Translations under genes and position numbers: made by a program | Notes under the pieces: model-generated | Told to the model about the DNA's origin: nothing | What the model saw: the letters and a program-made list of their open reading frames with translations, nothing else | The model's database searches: none | DNA from: JAWLBY01 sp041687455 | GTDB taxonomy: Bacteria > Pseudomonadota > Gammaproteobacteria > Xanthomonadales > Xanthomonadaceae | Direction: 5' to 3' | DNA: 64,000 nt | NCBI GenBank assembly: GCA_041687455.1 | Contig: JAWLBY010000003.1 | Coordinates: forward strand, 186,001-250,000 | In this document: in pieces, positions 54,227-63,039 of the stretch | How positions within the stretch are numbered: position 1 is the stretch's first letter | Layout: the number at the start of each line of letters is the position of its first letter

Positions 54227-54374
54227 CGGTCATTGATGCGCAGCGGGACACTCGGTGCGCCTCGACCGCCGGCCGCGGGCGGTTGCGCGACTGCCTGCCG
54301 GCGGGCACCGCGATCGTCGGTCGATGCCTGCCGCGGGTATCATTCGCCGCTGATCCGAACCGGCTGCCATCCAG

Positions 54375-54626
54375 ATGAGCGAAACCCCTCCCGACCGTCT
54401 GTGCGCCGACCCGCGCAGCCGCTATTTCGACGCGGCACTGCTCGATCGCGGCATCGGCGTCCGCATCAACGGCACCGAACGCAACGACATCGAAGAGTAT
54501 TGCGTCAGCGAAGGCTGGGTCCGGATTCCCGCTGGCCGCTCGCTGGACCGCCGCGGCCGCCCGATGACGCTGAAGCAGTCCGGTACGGTCGAAGTCTGGT
54601 TCCTCGATCAGCCGCAGGCAAGCTGA
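54375..54626 (+). CDS. DUF3297 family protein
   Basis: The 83-residue protein starts MSETPPDRLCADPRSRYFDA and has the family core GIGVRINGTERNDIEEYCVS, then EGWVRIPAGRSLDRRGRPMT. DUF3297 proteins are small, soluble and conserved in proteobacteria without a known reaction; one reference name links them to glutathione peroxidase, without evidence I know of. The length and start match the family. It stands alone, 148 bases after the HD-GYP gene. Confidence 0.9.
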   Translation: MSETPPDRLCADPRSRYFDAALLDRGIGVRINGTERNDIEEYCVSEGWVRIPAGRSLDRRGRPMTLKQSGTVEVWFLDQPQAS

Positions 54627-54734
54627 AGCCGTCGGGCGGCTGAGCGGCTCGCCAGCGCAATGGCGATTGGCGAGTCGGCTGGGGTACGCCGCCCGTTGCG
54701 AGCGTGACGGCGCGCCTCGCTTCGTGAGCCGCGT

Positions 54735-56102
54735 TCAGTGCGAGCCGGTCGATGTGGTGATCCACGCCTCGGCGAACTCGACCGGATCGCCGGCATCGGA
54801 GTTCAGGTGGACGTCGGGGGCATAGCCTTCGTCGTCGACCGATCCGGCGGGCAGCTCGCGCGAGAAATACAGCGGGTAGCCGAACCAGAAGCGGAACTGA
54901 TCGCTTCCGATCGGGTGCAGCGATACCTGCATGTAGTCGATGTTTCCGCGAGTCGGCTGGCCGATCGTGACCACCTTGCGGCTCTGGCTCGCATGGAAGA
55001 TGAACGCCTCGGCCGCGCTGCCCACTCCGCGATCCTGCAGGACGACGACCTGACCGGGATTCTCCGGATAGGACGGCATGCCATCGCTCCGGTTCTCGAG
55101 GTAGGGCACGATCTCGCCCGGATTCGCCTTCATGCGTGCGAGCGGTTCGTCCAGCCATGAGCCGTTCTGGCCGAGGCGCTCGCGAAAGGTCTCGAAATAG
55201 CTCACGGTCCACGGTGACGCACGCACGCTGGTCGGTCGACTGACCACGATGTCGTTGGCGAGAAAATACGGTGCGAGCGGGAAGTAGATCGCGTCGCCAC
55301 CGGCATTGCCGCGGACGTCGACGATCAGCGCGCGGCCCGCAGCCCACTGTGTGCCGTGCTCGGCAATGATCGCCTGCAGCGGCTCGCGGTGCTGCGGCAT
55401 GAAGGATGGCATCGACAGGTAATGGACCCCGTCGCCGAAGTCCTGCGCGAGCGGTGCCATCGGATCATTCGTGTTCAGGCGCCTGGCACCGACGCGTCCC
55501 CAGCCCTGGGTGCCGAAGGTCAACAGATCGCCCGCCCTGCGCAACTGCGCTTCGGAGCGCTGCCAGCCCCAGCTTTCGTGCTGCCAGGCAATCCGGTAGC
55601 CATCTGCATCACGCTCGAGCAGCGCGATCGGTTCGGCGCTCTTGCGCTCGTCCGTGCGCAGCGCGAGGAACTGACCGCTCCGGAGTCCAGGGTCGCGCAC
55701 CACGGCAATGCGGCCGCTGGCGTCGAACCAGCGGCCTTCGATCGGGTCCATTGCTTCGGTCTTGTCGAAGTAGGCGCCGATGCGCCTGGCTGTCCACCGA
55801 CGGGCAGGGCGTGGCAGCGGGGAGGTCGGGTTCTCGCGACTGGCGGCGAACAGATGGTGGTCGGAGAAGAAGCCCAGGTAGGCATCCAGCACGCGCCGAC
55901 ATGCGGCATGGTCGGCGGCGGCCAGCGCGCGTCCGCGCATCAGCTCGCGGAAGCGGCGGTATGCGCCGCGCGCATCGTCGTCGTCCAGCTTGACGACGTA
56001 TCCGGCGTAGTGGGTTTCGGTGGCCGACACGACATCGTCGAAGGCCGACGGACAGCCGGCCGAGGCAACAGTGGCGGCGAGCAGCAGGATTGGAAGGGAC
56101 AT
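54735..56102 (-). CDS. S41 family peptidase-like secreted protein
   Basis: The 455-residue protein has a signal peptide (MSLPILLLAATVASAGC; the Cys at 17 could be a lipobox Cys). The C-terminal half is the S41/tail-specific protease domain: DVRGNAGGDA at residues 262-271 and the Ser nucleophile S362 in DRGVGSAAEAF. No PDZ domain was seen. The family cuts C-termini of periplasmic proteins, but distant members are unstudied. It is periplasmic. It converges with the DUF3297 gene. Confidence 0.87.
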   Translation of the reverse strand: MSLPILLLAATVASAGCPSAFDDVVSATETHYAGYVVKLDDDDARGAYRRFRELMRGRALAAADHAACRRVLDAYLGFFSDHHLFAASRENPTSPLPRPARRWTARRIGAYFDKTEAMDPIEGRWFDASGRIAVVRDPGLRSGQFLALRTDERKSAEPIALLERDADGYRIAWQHESWGWQRSEAQLRRAGDLLTFGTQGWGRVGARRLNTNDPMAPLAQDFGDGVHYLSMPSFMPQHREPLQAIIAEHGTQWAAGRALIVDVRGNAGGDAIYFPLAPYFLANDIVVSRPTSVRASPWTVSYFETFRERLGQNGSWLDEPLARMKANPGEIVPYLENRSDGMPSYPENPGQVVVLQDRGVGSAAEAFIFHASQSRKVVTIGQPTRGNIDYMQVSLHPIGSDQFRFWFGYPLYFSRELPAGSVDDEGYAPDVHLNSDAGDPVEFAEAWITTSTGSH

Positions 56103-56294
56103 CGCGAACTCCGGTGTGCGACGCGGGCGGCCAGTCTTCCGGTCGGGTGACCCGCTGACATGCGCCGCAAGTCATTACGTTCGACGGGCTGCCAACCCGC
56201 CACGCGCGGGGCCGCGGAGGCTCTCCGCACTCGTGTGAACGCGACTGTTGTGGCAGGCTGGCATGGCAGCGACGGCGCTGCTTCCAGGGGGAAC

Positions 56295-56642
56295 ATGATG
56301 GTTGGAACGTATGGTCGCGGCGTCGCCGCGGCGGCACTCACCGCGGTGCTTGCGTTGCTGGCGAGCGACCCGGCGGCAGCCGAGGATCGGCGGGTCAAGG
56401 TCATCAACGAAACGAGCTACACGGTGGTCGAGTTCTACGGCTCGAACGCCGGCAGCCGGAGCTGGGAAGAGGACGTGCTCGGCGAGGACGTGCTGTTGCC
56501 GGGCCAGTCGGTGATCGTCAACTTCGACGACGGCTCCGGGTACTGCAGGTTCGATTTTCTGGCCCGATTCGAAGACGGCGACGAGGTCGAGAAGCACGAC
56601 ATCGACGTCTGCGAGATCGGCGTGTTCCGGTTGACCGAGTAG
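56295..56642 (+). CDS. Small periplasmic protein of unknown function
   Basis: The 115-residue product has a signal peptide (MMVGTYGRGVAAAALTAVLA, cleavage near AAAED) and a compact beta-rich domain: KVINETSYTVVEFYGSNAGS, then SWEEDVLGEDVLLPGQSV and FDDGSGYCRFDFLARFEDG with two Cys. I remember similar proteins in alphaproteobacteria without a named function. GGGGGAA is a strong ribosome site; 45 upstream in-frame codons are not protein-like. It is a single gene. Confidence 0.8.
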   Translation: MMVGTYGRGVAAAALTAVLALLASDPAAAEDRRVKVINETSYTVVEFYGSNAGSRSWEEDVLGEDVLLPGQSVIVNFDDGSGYCRFDFLARFEDGDEVEKHDIDVCEIGVFRLTE

Positions 56643-56757
56643 TCTCCGGGCCACGCATCCGGCGCCGGCGCGCCATGTCGGCAGGCGCGCCGGGTCGGTA
56701 CAAGCAGCACCGCGACCGCAGCCGGTTGCGGCCGGTGCGCAGGCGTTTCCGATCCGG

Positions 56758-57474
56758 TCAGAGCCGGCGGCCGGTTACTTCCGTTTTCAGTTGCACGGCC
56801 GGCCGCTCTGCGATCGGCTCGTTGCCGCCGCTACCGTTCGCTGCGTCATCCTCGAAACACGGCACGCCGTCGAGGCAGAAGTTGACCGGCACCTTGATGG
56901 AGCTGCCGATCGGCTGTCCGGCGACCTGCTCGGGAATGAAGGTCCATTTCGACACCGCGTCGATGGTGTGGGTGGACAACATCTTCGTGTGCCGGTTGCC
57001 GGTGCTGCGGATCGAGTCGACTGTTGCGGCAACCACCTTGCCGTCGGCATCGATCTCGACCGCGAGCACGAGGCGGGCGGCGGTCCGCGACCGGAGCGCC
57101 GTCAACGGGTACCGCGGCGGTTGGATCTGGTCGTACGCCGGGCCGTTGCTCGCGTGAATGATCCGCAGCGCATAGGCATCGCCAACACCGGTTGGCTCGG
57201 CCAGCACGGTGATCAGCAGTTGCGTGACACTCGGCGCCGGCTGGCCGTCGATCCGTGCCGGTTCGAATTCCCAGCCGCGCACGTCGCGCTCAAGTGGCAT
57301 GCGGATCGCGTCGCTCATTCCTTCCTGGTGGAATTGCACGTCCGTGACCCGGCCGTGCTCGTCGACTGCTACGGCTGCCAGGAAGCTCGCCTTGAGTGGT
57401 TCGGGCGCCGGTTTCGCATGGCTCGACGCAGCCAGAACGGCGAGCATGAAGGTCAGGATCAGGTGTCGATGCAT
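56758..57474 (-). CDS. Secreted TonB-C-like protein
   Basis: The 238-residue protein has a signal peptide (MHRHLILTFMLAVLAASSHA). The mature part looks like two TonB-C-type beta-alpha-beta modules (VAVDEHGRVTDVQFHQEG, then RLVLAVEIDADGKVVAATVD and AVSKWTFIPEQVAGQPIGSS), with a final disulfide candidate FCLDGVPCF. It lacks the TonB transmembrane anchor and Pro-rich spacer, so it is not a standard energy transducer. The start at 57474 fits the signal peptide; two upstream in-frame ATGs are also possible. Periplasmic. Confidence 0.78.
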   Translation of the reverse strand: MHRHLILTFMLAVLAASSHAKPAPEPLKASFLAAVAVDEHGRVTDVQFHQEGMSDAIRMPLERDVRGWEFEPARIDGQPAPSVTQLLITVLAEPTGVGDAYALRIIHASNGPAYDQIQPPRYPLTALRSRTAARLVLAVEIDADGKVVAATVDSIRSTGNRHTKMLSTHTIDAVSKWTFIPEQVAGQPIGSSIKVPVNFCLDGVPCFEDDAANGSGGNEPIAERPAVQLKTEVTGRRL

Positions 57475-57658
57475 TCTGTGGTCCGGTATGCGGGTACGGT
57501 TCATGATTGTCGATGTATCGAATCCTGAAGCCAACGACGCCGCTGCCGGGGCGGTGTGACGTCATGGGTGGTGACATCCGGCACTGTCGGACGTGCGCGC
57601 ACGGCGTCAAACATTGCTGGACCGATCGCAGTCGCGATGCGGACTTCGAGGAGATTCG

Positions 57659-59056
57659 ATGCCTGTCGACGATTTTGATCCGATTCTCGAACGGACCCAC
57701 GCGCGCGCACTCGAGTATCTGCACGCGCAGCCCGATCGCCATGTCGGCGCTCGCGCCAGTCGTGACGAACTGCTCGCCGCGCTGCGGACGCCGTTGCCGA
57801 ACGACGGCGTGCCGGCCGCATCGGCGATCGATCGGCTGGCGGCACAGGCTGCGCGCGGTGCGATCGCGAGTGGCTCGCCGCGCTACTTCGGATTCGTGAT
57901 CGGCGGCAGTCATCCGGTCGCGCTGGCTGCCGACTGGCTGACAACGACCTGGGACCAGAACGCCGGCATCTACGCAACGTCGCCGCTGGCCTCGGTGATC
58001 GAGGAGGTCGCCGGCCAGTGGCTGGTCGACCTGTTCGGCCTGCCATCGGAGTCCGAGGCAGGGTTCGTGACCGGCTGCCAGATGGCGAGCTTCACCGGTC
58101 TCGCCGCGGCACGCCACGCGGTGCTGCGCCGGGTCGGCTGGGACGTCGAGCTCGACGGTCTGCACGGTGCGCCGCCGGTGAACATCGTCACGTCGGCCGA
58201 GTCGCACGTGACGATCGACGTCGCGCTGCGCTATCTCGGCTTCGGCACCCGTGCGGTCCGCCGAGTCGAGGTCGATGCGCAGGGGCGGATGCGGGCGGAC
58301 CGGCTGGCCGAGTTGCTTGCCACGTTGTCCGGGCCGACCATCGTCTGCGCGCAGGCCGGCAACGTGAACAGCGGCGCATTCGATCCATTGCGACAGATCG
58401 CCGAACTGGCCGGCACACACGGCGCCTGGCTGCATGTGGATGGCGCGTTCGGCCTGTGGGCGCGAGCCAGTCGACGCCTGCGCGACCTCGCCGACGGCAT
58501 CGAACTGGCCGACTCCTGGGCCACCGACGCGCACAAGTGGCTGAACGTGCCCTACGACTGTGGCGTCGCGATCGTCCGTCATCCGCAGGACCACCGTGCC
58601 GCGATGACCTCAGCCGCGGCGTATCTGATCCAGAGCGCCGGGGCCGAACGCGATGCGGTCGACTGGGTGCCGGATTTCTCGCGCCGTGGCCGTGGCGTGC
58701 CGGTGTATGCGACGCTGCTCCACCTCGGTCGCACCGGCATCGAATCGCTGGTCGATCGCTGCTGCGAGCGGGCCCGGCAGTTCGCCGATCTGCTCGCCGC
58801 GGAGCCCGGCGTCGACGTGCTGAACGACGTCGTGCTCAACCAGGTGCTGGTGCGCTTCGGCGATGACGACGACACGACCCGTGCGGTGGTGGCCGGCGTA
58901 CAGCAGGAGGGCACCTGCTGGCTGAGCGGCACGCAATGGCGCGGTGTCGCCGCGATGCGGATTTCGGTCTCGAACTGGTCCACGTCGGCGCAGGATGTCG
59001 AATCCAGCGCCGCCGCGATCCTGGCCGTGTTCCGGGCGCTGCAGAACCGGCGCTGA
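57659..59056 (+). CDS. PLP-dependent group II decarboxylase-like protein
   Basis: The 465-residue protein is of the aromatic-amino-acid/glutamate decarboxylase type. PLP Lys is K293 in TDAHKWLNVP, the Asp partner is D261 in HVDGAFG, and a stacking His is H183 in SAESHVT. The front (YFGFVIGGSHPVALAADWLT) and WDQNAGIYATSPLASVIEEV are typical. It probably acts on an aromatic or related amino acid; the substrate cannot be read from sequence. GAGGAG precedes the ATG. The NarL-type gene follows on the same strand after 66 bases. Confidence 0.92.
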   Translation: MPVDDFDPILERTHARALEYLHAQPDRHVGARASRDELLAALRTPLPNDGVPAASAIDRLAAQAARGAIASGSPRYFGFVIGGSHPVALAADWLTTTWDQNAGIYATSPLASVIEEVAGQWLVDLFGLPSESEAGFVTGCQMASFTGLAAARHAVLRRVGWDVELDGLHGAPPVNIVTSAESHVTIDVALRYLGFGTRAVRRVEVDAQGRMRADRLAELLATLSGPTIVCAQAGNVNSGAFDPLRQIAELAGTHGAWLHVDGAFGLWARASRRLRDLADGIELADSWATDAHKWLNVPYDCGVAIVRHPQDHRAAMTSAAAYLIQSAGAERDAVDWVPDFSRRGRGVPVYATLLHLGRTGIESLVDRCCERARQFADLLAAEPGVDVLNDVVLNQVLVRFGDDDDTTRAVVAGVQQEGTCWLSGTQWRGVAAMRISVSNWSTSAQDVESSAAAILAVFRALQNRR

Positions 59057-59122
59057 GCGCGGGCCGAAGGCGCCCGCACCGCCGCCAGCAGCGGTTCACG
59101 CGGGCTGCGAAACGATGAGTCC

Positions 59123-59758
59123 GTGGACACCTCGGTGGTCATCGCCGATCGCCATCCGCTGCTGCTGGACGGCCTCGAACACGCGTTGCGCGGCAGCGAC
59201 GGGTTCACTGTCGTCGCGCGCTGCGATCGCGGCGACGATGTGCTGACCGCGATCGACGTGCACGCACCGGACATCGTCGTGATGGATCCGGCCGTGCCGG
59301 GAATGCAAGGACTCGCCGTGCTTGCCGAACTGCAGCGCAGGAGCGCGCCGACGCGGATGATCTTCCTGACCGACAGCATCTCGCAGCGTGACGTGCAGGA
59401 TGCGGTGCGGCTGGGCATCTGGGGCATCGTGCTGAAAGAGCTGTCGACACGGCTGGTCCTGCAATGCCTGCAGAAAGTCCGGCGCGGCGGTCGTTGGGTC
59501 GAGAACCAGGCGATCCATGCAGCGCTGGCGGCGGCGATCGGCCGCGACACTGCGCCCGTCGGCATCGATCGGTTGACCCGCCGCGAGCTCGATACGGTCC
59601 GCATGGTCGCTCAGGGAATGCGGAACAAGGCCATCGCGCGTTCGCTGCAGATCAGCGAAGTGACGGTCAAGACCCACGTCCGAAACGTCTATCGCAAGCT
59701 CGGCGTGAACAGTCGGGTGGCGGTGCGCTGCTACGCAGAGACCCGGCATATCGTCTGA
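59123..59758 (+). CDS. NarL/FixJ family response regulator
   Basis: The 211-residue protein has a receiver domain with phospho-acceptor D55 (IVVMDPAVPG) and a Lys in LKELS, and a C-terminal LuxR HTH (LTRRELDTVRMVAQGMRNKA ... SEVTVKTHVRNVYRKLG) at about residues 149-196. All key residues are present, so it is likely a normal two-component regulator; no kinase gene lies nearby. The start is a GTG; no ATG in frame fits the receiver. It ends before a hairpin. Confidence 0.92.
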   Translation: MDTSVVIADRHPLLLDGLEHALRGSDGFTVVARCDRGDDVLTAIDVHAPDIVVMDPAVPGMQGLAVLAELQRRSAPTRMIFLTDSISQRDVQDAVRLGIWGIVLKELSTRLVLQCLQKVRRGGRWVENQAIHAALAAAIGRDTAPVGIDRLTRRELDTVRMVAQGMRNKAIARSLQISEVTVKTHVRNVYRKLGVNSRVAVRCYAETRHIV

Positions 59759-59799
59759 TTGCCGGTGCGGTCTCCGCGGCGACGAGCATGCGGCCACCG

Positions 59800-59835
59800 C
59801 GCAGCGACCGGTGCCGGTGGCACCCGGTCGCTGCG
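59800..59835. terminator. Hairpin between convergent genes
   Basis: CGCAGCGACCGG at 59800-59811 pairs with CCGGTCGCTGCG at 59824-59835, a perfect 12-bp stem around a 12-base loop in which TGC and GCA can pair further. It lies between the ends of the NarL-type gene and the GYWKNH-type gene and can serve both strands. It lacks a T-run. Confidence 0.6.
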
Positions 59836-59860
59836 GGTCGGATGGCGTGAACGAGCCGGA

Positions 59861-60664
59861 TCAGTTCAGCGGACAGCCGGTGTTGTTCGCCTCGTCGAGC
59901 AGGCCGGCATAGGCAATCATCGTCGCGCGGTTGCCGGTCGCGAGCGCGGCGTTGACGCCGTCGATCACTTCGGCTTCGCTGAGCGGATAGCCGACATCGC
60001 CGTGCGCGGCATTCAACAGCGCCGCGACGGCCTGCTTGAACAGGATGCGCCTGGCACCGTCAACGCCCGGGCCGCCGTGGAACTTCAGTGCCGCGAGCAG
60101 GCTGTCGTTCCAACCGGTCGCGAACACCGATGACAGCGGGTCGGGCGGCGCATACGACGCCGGCCACGATGCCAGATGGTTCTTCCAGTATCCGAGCGTG
60201 CAACCGCCCAGCTCGACCACTTCGCAGGTGTAGCAGAATTCGACGTACTCGATCTTCGCGCACTTGTCGTACGACGGCGGCGCATGCAGGCCGGTATCCG
60301 CACTCAGCGGCGGGTCGTAGCTGTAGAAGTTGCCCTTGCTCGGCCCGCCAACGATGACCGCATGAACGCTGCACTGCGGCGGCTGGTTCTTGGTCCAGTC
60401 GACCAGCCAGTCGTAGCCCGACTTGTACTGGTCCAGCGTGACGCTGAGGGTGCCGTCGTGGTGGTGCGACACGCCGACCGCGACGGGGCTGATCCGGAAG
60501 CCGGTCGTGTCGGGAGCGAGGTCCGCACAGGTCTTGCTGCCGTAGAACTTGGTGACGACCGGGTTCGGCGTTTCGTAGCCGGTTGCCAGTGCCGTGGCCG
60601 GCAATGCCATGGCGAGCGCAAGCAACGCCCGCCGGGTCCCGCGCGAAATGAGCGTGCTGAACAT
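59861..60664 (-). CDS. Secreted protein with GYWKNH motif
   Basis: The 267-residue protein has a signal peptide (RRALLALAMALPATALATG) and contains CTLGYWKNHLASWP near residue 155, a motif known from many exported or surface proteins of varied bacteria. A Cys-rich part precedes it (CAKIEYVEFCYTCEVVELGGC), followed by a helical domain (VDGARRILFKQAVAALLNAA). The function of GYWKNH domains is unknown. The 5' leader contains two overlapping hairpins at 60747-60793. Likely cell surface or extracellular. Confidence 0.85.
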   Translation of the reverse strand: MFSTLISRGTRRALLALAMALPATALATGYETPNPVVTKFYGSKTCADLAPDTTGFRISPVAVGVSHHHDGTLSVTLDQYKSGYDWLVDWTKNQPPQCSVHAVIVGGPSKGNFYSYDPPLSADTGLHAPPSYDKCAKIEYVEFCYTCEVVELGGCTLGYWKNHLASWPASYAPPDPLSSVFATGWNDSLLAALKFHGGPGVDGARRILFKQAVAALLNAAHGDVGYPLSEAEVIDGVNAALATGNRATMIAYAGLLDEANNTGCPLN

Positions 60665-60746
60665 GGGTCTGCCTCCTGCAGAATCCGGTCCTTGGCCGGG
60701 GGACTCCAGCTTAGGCAGACGGATTCGGCAGCAACATCGCGCGGAA

Positions 60747-60793
60747 GGGTGAGATTCCGCTCACCCGAAGGAGGTAGTGACTCCTCCTTCGGG
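60747..60793 (-). promoter_or_regulatory. Two overlapping, mutually exclusive hairpins
   Basis: Hairpin 1 pairs GGGTGAG (60747-60753) with CTCACCC (60760-60766). Hairpin 2 pairs CCCGAAGGAGG (60764-60774) with CCTCCTTCGGG (60783-60793), perfectly. They share the three bases 60764-60766, so the full forms exclude each other. They lie 83 bases before the start of the GYWKNH gene. They could be a leader switch for that gene or the end of the upstream DUF5694 transcript. Confidence 0.5.
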
Positions 60794-60889
60794 AGTATGC
60801 CCGCCGGCATGCGCACGAGAATGCGACAGCGAACGCGAGGACCGTTCGCGTGCCATCGGAGCCCGGTCGCACCGGGCATCCGGCGGCTA

Positions 60890-61702
60890 CTACTCAGCCA
60901 GGTAATCGTTCGCTTCGACCAGTTCGACGCCGGGCGCCTCGATCACGCATTGGCGCAGCAGGTAGGAATGGCCGTCGCCGTAGAACACGATCGCGCGTCC
61001 GCCGGCCGGTACCGCCTGCAGCAGGCGCGCACAGATGCCCAGATTACGGGCGTACCAGGCGGAGGCCAGCGCGGCGCCGGGCTGCTCGTCGGCTTCGCCG
61101 TAGCGCAGCATGTCCATGTAGAACGCGTGGCTGTCCGCGGCCCGTTCCGGCGTGTTCATGTAGCGCAGCACCGAACCGATGCTGCCTTCGGCCAACTGCC
61201 GACTCATCTCCTGCACGCCACGGCCGATCGCGGCCATGCCGGCGTCGATCCGGTGGCTCTGGCCATGGCTGTCGGCGAAGGCCTTGACCGGGCCGAACGG
61301 GAACTCGCCATTGATGTCGATGCCGTGCACGCGCTCGAGCCCTACCTTCGCGGCGAGCCGGAAGCCGAGTTGCACGACTTCATTGCGTGATTCCGGCAGC
61401 GTACCGGCACGGTACTTCGCGTAGCGATCGTCGGCCACGGCCGCGGGCCACTCGACCATCACGGCGGTCGGCGCAAACTGCGCGAGACCGTCGACGATCC
61501 GGGCCAGCTCGGCCTGCCGTCGCTCGGCAAGCACATCGTCGACCTGCACGTTGAACATGTCCTGGCCGGGATTGGCCAGGTGGAACAGCCCCACGACCAT
61601 GACCCGCGCCGGCGCAGCACCGGCCGTTTCCGGTTCCGGCGACGCTGCCGAGGCGATCGCGGTGAACGTCAGCAGGGACGCGAATAGTACGGGTTTCAGC
61701 AT
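60890..61702 (-). CDS. DUF5694 family secreted protein
   Basis: The 270-residue protein has a signal peptide (MLKPVLFASLLTFTAIASAA) and the DUF5694 pattern: RVMVVGLFHLANPGQDMFNV, then ERRQAELARIVDGLAQFAPT, VMVEWPAAVADDRYAKY and FYGDGHSYLLRQCV near the end. The conserved His in GLFH and GDGH recalls the TraB/GumN fold. AAGGA lies before the ATG at 61702. Function is unknown; it is probably periplasmic. A second DUF5694 gene lies at 63040. Confidence 0.88.
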   Translation of the reverse strand: MLKPVLFASLLTFTAIASAASPEPETAGAAPARVMVVGLFHLANPGQDMFNVQVDDVLAERRQAELARIVDGLAQFAPTAVMVEWPAAVADDRYAKYRAGTLPESRNEVVQLGFRLAAKVGLERVHGIDINGEFPFGPVKAFADSHGQSHRIDAGMAAIGRGVQEMSRQLAEGSIGSVLRYMNTPERAADSHAFYMDMLRYGEADEQPGAALASAWYARNLGICARLLQAVPAGGRAIVFYGDGHSYLLRQCVIEAPGVELVEANDYLAE

Positions 61703-61891
61703 CGGGATGGTCCTTGGGACAGGGATGGACAGGGCTGTGATGCGCAGGTGCGCATCCGGGTTTAAAGACGAACGGGAACAAAGCCTCGCGCAGAATCCCG
61801 CGATGATATGTGGGGACGCGGGTGGCCGGCTCGCCAGTGCGCCGCGTCCGCGGCACAATCGTCGGGCTGTCACATCATGGAGATGCTTCCG

Positions 61892-62467
61892 ATGCTGATC
61901 CTGCTCGCCGGGCTGGTGCTGTTCCTGCTCCCGCACTCGCTGTCGTTGTTTGCGCCGGATTGGCGCGACGCGCAGCGCGCACACTTCGGAGCCTTGCCGT
62001 GGAAAGCTGTTTACAGCGTGATCTCGCTGGCGGGTTTCGTGCTGATCGTGGCCGGCTACGGCATGGCGCGGCAGGCGCCCGTGCCGGTCTGGACGCCGCC
62101 GATCGGCATGCGCCATCTGGCAGGGGTGTTGATGCTGCCGTCGTTCGTGTTGCTGGTTGCCGCGTACATGCCTGCCAATCATCTGCGCCGCTGGATCGGG
62201 CATCCGATGCTGGCTGCCGTCGTGCTGTGGGCGGTGGCCCATCTGCTGGCGAACGGCTTCGCGCACGACCTGTTGCTGTTCGGCGCGTTCCTGCTGTGGG
62301 CAGTGATGCTGTTGCTGCGACTGCGACGGCGAGATCGACTGGCTGGGCGCATGTTCGCGCCATCGCGCGCATGGTCGACAACCGCGTCCATCGTGCTCGG
62401 TGCGCTGTTGTGGGCGCTGTTCGCGCGTTACCTGCACCTGCTGCTGATCGGCGTGCCGACGATCTGA
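61892..62467 (+). CDS. NnrU family membrane protein
   Basis: The 191-residue protein has six hydrophobic helices. The NnrU pattern is visible: LILLAGLVLFLLPHSLSLFA at the front, then YSVISLAGFVLIVAGYGMAR, PSFVLLVAAYMPANHLRRW, and HPMLAAVVLWAVAHLLANG. NnrU is named from denitrifiers and may be linked to NO metabolism, but many carriers do not denitrify. The start at 61892 has GGAG nine bases upstream; in-frame ATGs at 61877 and 61883 are alternatives. Inner membrane. Confidence 0.88.
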   Translation: MLILLAGLVLFLLPHSLSLFAPDWRDAQRAHFGALPWKAVYSVISLAGFVLIVAGYGMARQAPVPVWTPPIGMRHLAGVLMLPSFVLLVAAYMPANHLRRWIGHPMLAAVVLWAVAHLLANGFAHDLLLFGAFLLWAVMLLLRLRRRDRLAGRMFAPSRAWSTTASIVLGALLWALFARYLHLLLIGVPTI

Positions 62468-62480
62468 TCGAGCGCCGTCG

Positions 62481-63026
62481 TCAGCGCGCGCGTGCCGCAA
62501 GCGATGGTGGCGGCCCGTCGATGATTTCATTGCTGACGCTGGTCAGAAGGCCATGGAACTGCGACGCCGGGTCGTCGATGTACAGTTGCAGGCCTCCGCG
62601 AGCGTCGACCGCGGCGGCGTAGCACTGCGGCGTACTCGAAACCCACTGGTGCAGTACGCACAGCCGCTCGCCGTCGACGCTCCAGGCGTCGCCATCGACC
62701 GAATTCGGCGCGTTGTGCAGATGATTGTCGACCGCGATGAACCGTCCATCCGGGTTGAAATGGCGGTAGACGACGTAGTCGCCCCGGCTGCCGTCCGGAA
62801 AACTGCCGTAGCGATAGCCGAACGAGCGGCCGGACAGAAACGCGACCAGCGCCTTGCCATGCAGGCGCTCTCCGCGCTCAACCTGCGCGGTCGACAGCCG
62901 CATCAACCGCTCGCGACGGTCGGCCTCCTTCCTGGCTTGCTGTGCGTAGTAGGCACCATCGTTCCACGGACTGCAGGCGATCAGAAGCAGTGCGCAAGCA
63001 AGCAGGCAGGCGCTGCGGAGGTTCAC
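62481..63026 (-). CDS. Lipoprotein of unknown function
   Basis: The 181-residue protein starts from GTG with a lipoprotein signal (ACLLACALLLIAC, lipobox LIAC near residue 17). The mature part is mixed and contains SGRSFGYRYGSFPDGSRGDY and a disulfide candidate (LCVLHQWVSSTPQCYAA). I recognise no family. It begins 13 bases after the stop of the upstream DUF5694 gene, so both are probably in one operon. The location is the inner or outer membrane, facing the periplasm. Confidence 0.75.
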   Translation of the reverse strand: MNLRSACLLACALLLIACSPWNDGAYYAQQARKEADRRERLMRLSTAQVERGERLHGKALVAFLSGRSFGYRYGSFPDGSRGDYVVYRHFNPDGRFIAVDNHLHNAPNSVDGDAWSVDGERLCVLHQWVSSTPQCYAAAVDARGGLQLYIDDPASQFHGLLTSVSNEIIDGPPPSLAARAR

Positions 63027-63039
63027 GACGACTTCGGAG

